From NCBI GenBank assembly GCA_021806055.1, contig JAJZYE010000055.1, positions 1-6,699 on the forward strand: a stretch of DNA of 6,699 nt, in the 5' to 3' direction. Position 1 is the first letter of the stretch. Each line of letters starts with the position of its first letter. Under the pieces are notes generated by a model. That model saw nothing but the letters and a program-made list of their open reading frames with translations, had not been told where the DNA came from and did no database searches. Source of the DNA: Actinomycetes bacterium. Lineage in GTDB: Bacteria > Actinomycetota > Acidimicrobiia > Acidimicrobiales > RAAP-2. A program made the translations under genes and the position numbers. Of this stretch, positions 1 through 4,276 are shown piece after piece.

Positions 1-33
1 ACGGGATTGGTTGCGGTACTGTGCATCTCAGAG

Positions 34-96
34 GTGCCCTTCGTGTTGGACTGACTGGTTGTTTCGCAACTCCAGTTTCCCTTACACGAAGGGCAC
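34..96. repeat. 13-bp perfect inverted repeat forming a compound hairpin
   Basis: GTGCCCTTCGTGT at 34-46 is the exact reverse complement of ACACGAAGGGCAC at 84-96. The 37 bases between them contain a second stem, ACTGG(TTG) at 54-61 against CAA..CCAGT at 67-76, around TTTCG. The whole 63-bp unit could fold as one long interrupted hairpin. The arms resemble insertion-sequence terminal repeats of the kind that begin GG-N-CCTTCGTG, so a tiny non-autonomous element or an IS-end remnant is possible. No flanking target duplication is visible. The structure is certain; its origin is not. Confidence 0.6.
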
Positions 97-110
97 TTTC
101 GCGCATTTCG

Positions 111-133
111 GTCAGTCGCTCACGCGGACTGAC
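111..133. repeat. Small hairpin, GTCAGTC/GACTGAC
   Basis: GTCAGTC at 111-117 pairs with GACTGAC at 127-133. A further GC/GC pair and one bulged G leave a TCAC loop. The right arm also occurs at 49-55 inside the preceding inverted repeat, so 111-117 could pair with either copy. No T-tract follows, so a standard intrinsic terminator is unlikely. Confidence 0.45.
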
Positions 134-146
134 GAATTATCCGGGC

Positions 147-175
147 TAGTGAACATTTTGTGACATGTTCCACTA
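147..175. repeat. Near-palindrome TAGTGAACAT...ATGTTCCACTA
   Basis: GAACAT (151-156) and ATGTTC (165-170) are perfect 6-bp arms around an 8-nt centre. The symmetry extends to TAGTG (147-151) and CACTA (171-175) with a one-base offset. The unit is bounded by CGGGC on each side (142-146 and 176-180) in direct orientation, like a short target duplication. It could be a transcription-factor site or a deletion scar of a mobile element. Confidence 0.4.
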
Positions 176-653
176 CGGGCCGACCGAACGGTCGTGCTGG
201 CCTTGGCGTCACCGGTGCGTCCGACTCGCGGAGATGGGTCTTGGGTGCTGCGTGCCCACTCCCCTCGCCGGTCCCGGTGTTCCCTCTGGTGGGTCGGCGG
301 TCCTGGCCGTTCCCGGCACCGGCGGTCCGTCCATCATCCCCCGGTGACGTGCGGGTCGGTATCGGGTGATAGTCGCCCGGTGCTGCTTCCCCCTTCGCTA
401 GTCACCACGACGGCGCGAGCCGCCCGCGTCGGGGGCGGGCTTGCGGCGATCGACGCACTCGAAGCCCGCCTCGTCGCCCCACGGCCACGACCTCGCACCA
501 CGGTGCTGTCGAAGAGGCCGCGGCGGCAGCCCTCGACGCAGCGGCAGCCGCGTGGTGGGTCCGCGCGAAGGTCATCGAGACGACTCAAACATCACTACAA
601 TCTCCGAAAAAGAGAGTCTCCCGGCAGTGGACACAAGTTCGACGGCAGTGTGC

Positions 654-673
654 TAGTATCACTTGTGATAATT
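654..673 (+). promoter_or_regulatory. Operator-like palindrome upstream of the TA cassette
   Basis: TATCAC (657-662), TT, GTGATA (665-670) is a perfect dyad with one more complementary pair at 655/672. It lies 28 bases before the chosen toxin start and overlaps GATAAT (667-672), the best -10-like hexamer in the leader. No good -35 is visible at standard spacing. XRE antitoxins commonly bind such dyads over their own promoter, so autorepression by the downstream HTH protein is the likely role. The site is seen in the sequence; the binding partner is inferred. Confidence 0.5.
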
Positions 674-697
674 AAACCTGGCCTAGAGGGACGCTCC

Positions 698-1486
698 GTG
701 CCAAAAAAACGACAGCCCACAGGGATCGAGACCGGTGGACGGTACCCGCCCGGCGTCCACCCTGAGTCCTCGATCGATCTCACGCCGGACGGCCTATCAA
801 CCAAAAACGACGAGTTCCGTGCGTTGTTGCAATCAGCCGCCACACTGCAGGAACTCGTTCCCGATGCGGTTCTGGTCGGAGGATCGGCGGCGGTGTTCTA
901 TGTGGGCCACCGGCATTCCGACGACCATGACCACACAGTCGCCGATCTCGGTGATCAGTTTGACGTAGTCCTGGAAGCTCTTGAATCGCAGGATGGCTGG
1001 ATTACGAATCGCACCGTGGCTCACAAGTTGATACTCGGCGAGCTGGGTGATATCGAAGCCGGGGTTCGCCAACTACGTCGCAAGCTACCCCTCGAAGTCG
1101 CGGAGTTCGCTCTCGACAACGGTAAACGGCTAAGAGTGCCTACTCCGGACGAAACCCTGCGGATCAAGGCATATTTAGTAGTCGCTCGCAACAAGACGCG
1201 CGACTATCTCGACGTGGCCGCGCTCTCTGTGTGGATGGGTAAAGAACGTGCCGCACGAGTCCTCTCTCGCCTTGACGTCTTTTATGAAGACCAACACGGC
1301 GGCGGCGACGGATTTGCTTCACAAGCCGCCGTTCAGTTGGCCGATCCACGTCCTGCTGACCCTTCGAACACCACGAACCTCCAGCACTACAAGCGGCTCG
1401 GTCGCCAATGGCGTGATTGGCATCACGTGCGCGCGGTCTGTGCCGAGATTGCCAACCTCATGGTCACTCCAGGGGGTGAGCCGTGA
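698..1486 (+). CDS. AbiEii-type nucleotidyltransferase, probable toxin of a TA pair
   Basis: This 262-residue protein has the nucleotidyltransferase-fold signature of AbiEii/MenT-like toxins. GGSAA is at residues 61-65, followed by HRHSDDHDH (71-79), which supplies the S-x-D-x-D metal-binding pattern (S74, D76, D78). A conserved-looking helical part follows with RIK (155-157) and RDYLD (168-172). Enzymes of this fold transfer a nucleotide to a target; the characterised MenT toxins modify tRNA. The target here is unknown. The frame is open upstream to 194, but GTG 698 is preferred: GAGGG lies 7 bases before it, the operator palindrome lies just upstream, and the earlier translation looks non-coding. 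The stop overlaps the next gene by 4 bp. A/T-ending codons are much more frequent than in the genes after 2739, and the flanks hold mobile-element debris, which suggests horizontal transfer. The NTase family call is strong; the toxin role is inferred from family and partner. Confidence 0.85.
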   Translation: MPKKRQPTGIETGGRYPPGVHPESSIDLTPDGLSTKNDEFRALLQSAATLQELVPDAVLVGGSAAVFYVGHRHSDDHDHTVADLGDQFDVVLEALESQDGWITNRTVAHKLILGELGDIEAGVRQLRRKLPLEVAEFALDNGKRLRVPTPDETLRIKAYLVVARNKTRDYLDVAALSVWMGKERAARVLSRLDVFYEDQHGGGDGFASQAAVQLADPRPADPSNTTNLQHYKRLGRQWRDWHHVRAVCAEIANLMVTPGGEP

Positions 1487-1941
1487 ACAACTTGAAGTTT
1501 CGCAACATCATCGCAACTCCCGAAGATCCAGTGGAATGTTGGGGTGCTGAAGGGATTCACACGGCCATCGAGCGCGGCAGCCTGCGTTACTGGCGGCGTA
1601 TCGTCGCAGCCATCGAGAAGGATCCGTGGGGCAAGGTGTCGCGTGAAGTTGAAGAAGCTCTCGCGTCGTCGAGGCCCTACGGCGCGTCAGAACTGATTGC
1701 GCGATCCGTGGAATACATTCGCAATCGTGCCCAAGAAGCCGAGCGCGACATCGTGTCCGCCGAGGTTAAGGAACTGATCGAGCGCTCGGGGCTCTCTCGG
1801 CGGGAGTTCGCGTCGCGTATCGGCACGTCATCGTCACGCCTGTCAACCTACGAGTCAGGCAAGGTCATTCCGTCGGCGGCGCTGATGGTACGGATGCGCC
1901 GCCTCGTTCACACGTTACAGCCGTCTGACTTATCTGGTTGA
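1483..1941 (+). CDS. C-terminal XRE-type HTH protein, probable antitoxin
   Basis: This 152-residue protein starts at GTG 1483, which shares GTGA with the toxin's stop and is preceded by AGGGGGTGAG, so the two genes are translationally coupled. Residues 94-142 form a helix-turn-helix of the Cro/C1 type: AEVKELIERSGLS, then RREFASRIGTS, then SSRLSTYESGK, then a helix with VRMRRL. Residues 17-80 form a separate N-terminal part rich in Trp and Arg (W20, W37, W49), with a DPWG turn at 47-50 and PYG at 65-67. I recognise this as a pattern in actinobacterial NTase-linked HTH proteins but know no assigned function for it. It is the natural candidate for neutralising the NTase, with the HTH providing autoregulation at 654-673. 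A plain regulator of the pair is the alternative. Confidence 0.8.
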   Translation: MNNLKFRNIIATPEDPVECWGAEGIHTAIERGSLRYWRRIVAAIEKDPWGKVSREVEEALASSRPYGASELIARSVEYIRNRAQEAERDIVSAEVKELIERSGLSRREFASRIGTSSSRLSTYESGKVIPSAALMVRMRRLVHTLQPSDLSG

Positions 1942-1949
1942 AGTGGCTC

Positions 1950-1967
1950 GAAATCGGGACAGATTTC
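1950..1967 (+). terminator. Weak hairpin after the TA cassette
   Basis: GAAATC (1950-1955) and GATTTC (1962-1967) form a 6-bp stem with a 6-nt loop, starting 9 bases after the antitoxin stop. The stem is short and A/T-rich and no T-run follows, so terminator activity is doubtful. It is simply the only hairpin in the position expected of one. Confidence 0.25.
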
Positions 1968-1980
1968 TCAACCTCGGGCA

Positions 1981-2034
1981 CAGGCTGAGTATGAGCACGC
2001 GACCCTTTGGCAAACTCAGGACATGGTAGAGCGC
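1981..2034. repeat. Possible degenerate REP-like interspersed repeat
   Basis: CTGAGT (1985-1990) and ACTCAG (2014-2019) are inverted. The right part, CCCTTTGGCAAACTCAGG (2003-2020), closely resembles the short CCCTTCGACA(A/G)RCTCAGG repeat that is scattered through many bacterial genomes, with two or three changes. Its reverse-strand translation (LSLPKG) also has the look of the spurious peptides such repeats give. The family assignment is from memory and tentative. Confidence 0.3.
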
Positions 2035-2072
2035 GGTCAATACGCCCCGGATCGAGGCATCCCCTACGCGCC

Positions 2073-2164
2073 GACGCCTGGTGGCGTTTCGGTTGAATGT
2101 CGTGAGGGGGTCTCCCCCCGTGCGAACGCGGGTTCTCACCCGAACCTAACCGGAAGGAGACCCA
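2073..2164 (+). mobile_element. Possible left end of an IS110-type element (structured leader)
   Basis: Three short stem-loops occur in a row before the transposase relic: ACGCC-TGGT-GGCGT (2074-2087), GGGGG against CCCCC (2106-2118), and CGGGT-TCTC-ACCCG (2129-2142). They are followed by GGAAGGAGA (2152-2160) and ATG 2165, a strong ribosome-binding site and start. IS110-family elements carry a structured non-coding left end upstream of the transposase that encodes the bridge RNA guiding recombination. This segment sits where that RNA would be and may be its relic. The hairpins are seen; the bridge-RNA reading is inference. Confidence 0.35.
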
Positions 2165-2500
2165 ATGACATCTTTGCGCGCAGGACTCGATCCCAGTCGG
2201 CTACGCCTTGACACCAGCGTCACGACACCGACGGGTTGCGCCACCTGGTCACCGAGGTCGGACGATGTAGTCTCCCCGTCCAGGCGGTGATCGGGTCGAT
2301 GAACGGAGCTTCGTGCACGACACTCTCGAGTGGCGCGGCTAGGACGTCCCGCAGGCGCCCAGAGGGCCAGGGGTTGGCGCCACTCACCGCCGTGGCGACC
2401 GACACGATCGACACGATCGACACGATCGACACGTGAGTCTTGGCCGAACTCTCTCGGCGGTGCGACGTCGTGTTCGTGAGTCGCGTAGGTCCTCGACCCC
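2165..2500 (+). pseudogene. Decayed IS110-family transposase (N-terminal part only)
   Basis: Pieces of the N-terminal DEDD/RuvC-like domain of an IS110 transposase lie in order but in shifting frames. DTDGLRHLVTEVG starts at 2224, VQAVIGSMNGA ends at 2310, FVHDTLEWRG runs 2310-2339 in another frame, then GLAPL is at 2371-2385, TD.ID is at about 2398-2409, and VLAELSRR is at 2437-2460. Family members normally read ESMNGA; here the catalytic Glu codon has become GGG (2293-2295). TAG 2340-2342 and TGA 2434-2436 both sit where Trp is expected (G-W-D-V and IDT-W-VLAEL), so each is probably a single-base change from TGG. The 5' limit rests on the ribosome-binding site and ATG at 2165, but the first 18 codons do not match the family clearly. 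After about 2500 no similarity is visible and the C-terminal Tnp20-type domain is absent. The relic cannot make an active enzyme. It marks this locus as a past insertion site. Confidence 0.75.
2401..2433 (+). repeat. 9-bp tandem repeat (GACACGATC) inside the transposase relic
   Basis: GACACGATC occurs three times in tandem (2401-2409, 2410-2418, 2419-2427), followed by a partial GACACG (2428-2433). It encodes Asp-Thr-Ile repeats at the place where IS110 transposases have a single TDxID motif. Slipped-strand expansion after inactivation explains it well. The unit length keeps the frame. Confidence 0.9.
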
Positions 2501-2738
2501 AATCAGCCCTCTACAACTCCAGGTCCTCAGACTCCTGCGCGCGCCGTCAGGGATCTACACGTCGAGCGGGATCACGTACGTGGGAGGAGATACCGGGCCC
2601 CAGAAGAACGGAACACCGGGCCCCCCGGAGCGCTCGACCGCGCCGGGCACCGGTGGACAGCCGGACGGCGGCACATCACTACGGAATTCTTACGATCCTG
2701 CGGTTCCCGATCCGTGACGGGTCCCGTACCATTAACCC
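2501..2738. other. Intergenic region between the IS relic and the hydrolase gene
   Basis: No gene is supported here. It contains the palindrome CACGTACGTG (2573-2582) and two copies of ACCGGGCCCC (2592-2601 and around 2615-2624). At its right end is the promoter region of the hydrolase. Translations in all frames are Arg/Pro/Ser-rich and match nothing I recognise. It probably includes the rest of the decayed insertion sequence and its junction with the chromosome. Confidence 0.4.
2704..2732 (+). promoter_or_regulatory. Candidate promoter of the SGNH hydrolase gene
   Basis: TACCAT (2727-2732) fits the actinobacterial TAnnnT -10 box and stands 6 bases before the TTG start, as in leaderless genes. 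TTCCCG (2704-2709), at 17-bp spacing, is a weak -35. The spacer holds the palindrome ACGGGTCCCGT (2717-2727), which touches the -10 box and might bind a regulator. No Shine-Dalgarno sequence is present before 2739. Confidence 0.4.
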
Positions 2739-3659
2739 TTGCCCGAACTTGAACTTCCGACCCCGTCGCGCCGCGGGCGCCGCCTTCGCCAGGTGATCGT
2801 GGCGGCGCTGGTGGCGGCGCTGGTGATCCTCCTGGCGCCCGCCGTACTGCTCGCCCCGCGCGCCGGCGCGGCCACCTCCATCTTCTACCTCGACGTGGGC
2901 GCGTCCGTGTCGGTCGGCGTCCAGCCGAGCGTGCGTGCACCGCACGGTCAGCGCACCCACGCGGGCTACGCCAACGACCTCGTCGCCCTCGAGGCGAGCA
3001 AGGGCATCAACCTGCGCCTCCACGAGATCGGGTGCCCCGGCGAGTCCACGACGACCATGATGACCGGCCACGACCACTGCTACCACGGCACCGCGACCCA
3101 GTTGAACGCCGCCGTCGCGTACCTGTCGGCGCACCGTGACGAGACGGGTCTGGTCACGATCGATCTCGGCTTCAACGACGTGATGCCGTGCCTGCGCGGC
3201 GAGAGGTACCACCCCGCGTGCCTGGCGCGTCACCTCTCGCTCGTCCAATCGCAGCTCGCGCAGATCATCGCCCTGTTGCGTGCGGCGGCCGGTCCCCACG
3301 TCACCTTCATCGGCGTCGGTCACTACAACCCGTTCCTCGCGGCCTGGCTCCACGGACCGCGCGGCCAGGCGTTCGCCGCGGCCAGCGTGGGCGCGATGAG
3401 CCAGCTGAACCAGGCACTGCAGGACGTCTACGGCTCGTTCTCGATTCCCGTCGCGAACGTGGCCGGTGCCTTCCAGCCGGCCACGGACCAGCCGGTCGAC
3501 TTCCCCCCCTACGGTCGCGTCCCGGCGGACGTCGCGCACACCTGCGCCATGACGTGGATGTGCCAACCCGCGCCCTACGGGCCCAACATCCACCCGACGG
3601 ACCTCGGCTACCGCGCCATCGCGTCGGCGATCGACGCGGTCCTTCCCACCAGCTGGTAG
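2739..3659 (+). CDS. Secreted SGNH/GDSL-family hydrolase
   Basis: This 306-residue exported esterase/lipase-like protein begins with a typical signal peptide: a basic start (RRGRRLR, 12-17), a hydrophobic core (19-39) and an Ala-rich cleavage site near AGAA (42-45). The mature part shows the SGNH blocks. DVGASVSVG (52-60) has candidate nucleophile S56, GCPGEST at 98-104 supplies the oxyanion Gly, GFND (144-147) the Asn, and NIHPTDLGY (283-291) the catalytic His285. The usual Asp three residues before that His is Pro282, so the enzyme may work with a Ser-His dyad or another acid. Six cysteines fall in three close pairs (99/114, 151/161, 269/275), consistent with disulfides outside the cell. 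TTG 2739 is chosen because an in-frame TAA lies at 2733-2735 and the next start, GTG 2793, would remove the basic n-region. The substrate is unknown; a lipid, ester or acylated glycan is possible. Confidence 0.88.
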   Translation: MPELELPTPSRRGRRLRQVIVAALVAALVILLAPAVLLAPRAGAATSIFYLDVGASVSVGVQPSVRAPHGQRTHAGYANDLVALEASKGINLRLHEIGCPGESTTTMMTGHDHCYHGTATQLNAAVAYLSAHRDETGLVTIDLGFNDVMPCLRGERYHPACLARHLSLVQSQLAQIIALLRAAAGPHVTFIGVGHYNPFLAAWLHGPRGQAFAAASVGAMSQLNQALQDVYGSFSIPVANVAGAFQPATDQPVDFPPYGRVPADVAHTCAMTWMCQPAPYGPNIHPTDLGYRAIASAIDAVLPTSW

Positions 3660-3661
3660 TG

Positions 3662-3698
3662 GGCGGGCGACACCGGTACTGTCGAGTGGTGGCCCGCC
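3662..3698 (+). terminator. GC-rich hairpin between hydrolase and phosphatase
   Basis: GGCGGGC (3662-3668) plus CACC (3671-3674) pair with GGTG (3688-3691) plus GCCCGCC (3692-3698). This gives an 11-bp stem with a GA bulge and a 13-nt loop, starting three bases after the hydrolase stop codon. There is no T-tract, but actinobacterial terminators often lack one. It could equally be a leader structure controlling the phosphatase. Confidence 0.45.
3677..3682 (+). promoter_or_regulatory. Possible -10 box for the phosphatase gene
   Basis: TACTGT fits TAnnnT and would start transcription near 3689, giving a leader of about 23 bases with no Shine-Dalgarno sequence. A GTG at 3689 would open a 10-codon reading frame that ends at TGA 3719-3721, overlapping the phosphatase start in another frame. 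The evidence is weak because short motifs of this kind occur by chance. Confidence 0.25.
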
Positions 3699-3711
3699 TC
3701 CGCCCCTCACC

Positions 3712-4260
3712 GTGCAGTTGACCCTCCTGCGCCACGGCACCACCACGTGGAACGAACAGCGTCTGATCCAGGGCCAGTGCGACACGTCCCAGCTCACGGC
3801 CGCGGGTCGCGACGAGATCCGCGCCGCGCTGAGCGACCTGCGTCGGCGCGAACCCGACCTTCTCGTGGCGAGTGACCTCGCGCGCGCCTGGGAGTCCGCC
3901 CAGATCGTGGCCGAGGCGCTCGACCTTGAGCCCGTAGCCGACGCGCGACTGCGCGAGCGTGGTTTCGGCATCTACGAAGGACGCCCCCTGGACGACCTCG
4001 GACCCCAGCTGTCCGGGGTGGACCAGGGGCGGGTCGTCGACGTCGACGCCCGACCGCCACTCGGGGAGTCACTGGCCGAGATGCGCGCTCGTCTCGCGGA
4101 CTTCCTCGACGACCTCCACCACCGCGCACCGTCACGGCCGCTCCTCGTGACGCACGGTGGCACCATCCGCGTCCTGCGGGCACTATGCGAGGAGCGCGAG
4201 CTCGCCACGATGACGTGGTATCCGGTGACCAACGCCAGCCTCTGGGACGTCACCCGGTGA
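3712..4260 (+). CDS. Histidine phosphatase family protein (phosphoglycerate mutase-like)
   Basis: This 182-residue cytoplasmic enzyme of the branch-1 histidine phosphatase superfamily opens with LLRHG (5-9), where H8 is the phosphate-accepting His and R7 binds phosphate. GQCDTSQLTAAG (21-32) is the usual second block. SDLARAWESA (54-63) gives R58, LRERGFGIYEG (80-90) gives the acid E82, and VTHGG (146-150) gives the second catalytic His148. All core residues are present, and the length suits a small monomeric phosphatase rather than a cofactor-dependent phosphoglycerate mutase of about 230-250 residues. The substrate cannot be told from sequence; sugar phosphates, nucleotides or cobalamin intermediates are all precedented. 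GTG 3712 is the only start that keeps the RHG motif in its usual near-terminal place. The gene lies 52 bases after the hydrolase and converges with the acyltransferase gene. Confidence 0.9.
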   Translation: MQLTLLRHGTTTWNEQRLIQGQCDTSQLTAAGRDEIRAALSDLRRREPDLLVASDLARAWESAQIVAEALDLEPVADARLRERGFGIYEGRPLDDLGPQLSGVDQGRVVDVDARPPLGESLAEMRARLADFLDDLHHRAPSRPLLVTHGGTIRVLRALCEERELATMTWYPVTNASLWDVTR

Positions 4261-4276
4261 CGACGGCCGTCGTCAC
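4257..4276. terminator. 20-bp perfect palindrome covering both convergent stop codons
   Basis: GTGACGACGGCCGTCGTCAC is its own reverse complement. It contains the phosphatase stop TGA (4258-4260) and the acyltransferase stop (TGA on the minus strand, 4275-4273). As RNA from either strand it can form an 8-bp stem with a GGCC loop. A shared bidirectional terminator is the likely role. It has no T-tract on either side. Confidence 0.5.

Larger units (their letters stand above)
1..697. other. Gene-poor accessory region with inverted repeats
   Basis: No convincing gene is seen here. One frame stays open from 194 into the downstream toxin gene, but its product before 698 is Arg/Pro/Ser-rich and low-complexity, as expected of GC-rich non-coding DNA. 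A short stretch near 440-478 (LAAIDALEARLVA in one frame), followed in another frame by an Ala-rich stretch at about 502-585 (AVEEAAAAALDAAAAAWWVR), could be the frameshifted relic of a gene. The second frame lacks any start codon and its alanines come from GCN-rich DNA, including a 9-bp direct repeat GCGGCAGCC at 523-531 and 541-549. The first 180 bases contain three separate inverted repeats, listed individually. Confidence 0.5.

Noticed and set aside
3..149. Frame open from the left edge to TAG 147-149, a possible partial gene end
   Set aside because: About 48 codons running through the hairpin-rich repeats; no recognisable motif, and the sequence is explained by the inverted repeats.
194..697. 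In-frame N-terminal extension of the NTase gene from ATG 194
   Set aside because: The extension is Arg/Pro/Ser-rich without domain features, would run through the operator palindrome, and lacks the GAGGG site found before GTG 698.
2122..2146. GGTTCTCACCCGAACC resembling a tRNA T-arm
   Set aside because: No acceptor, anticodon or D-arm partner can be drawn around it; it is better explained as one of the hairpins before the IS110 relic.
2401..2433. Short CRISPR-like array
   Set aside because: Units are 9 bp with no spacers; this is a simple tandem repeat inside a pseudogene.
2679..3971. Long minus-strand frame (430 codons)
   Set aside because: It is antisense to the hydrolase and phosphatase, both of which have full catalytic motifs; its translation is Arg/Val/Asp-rich, typical of a GC-rich shadow.
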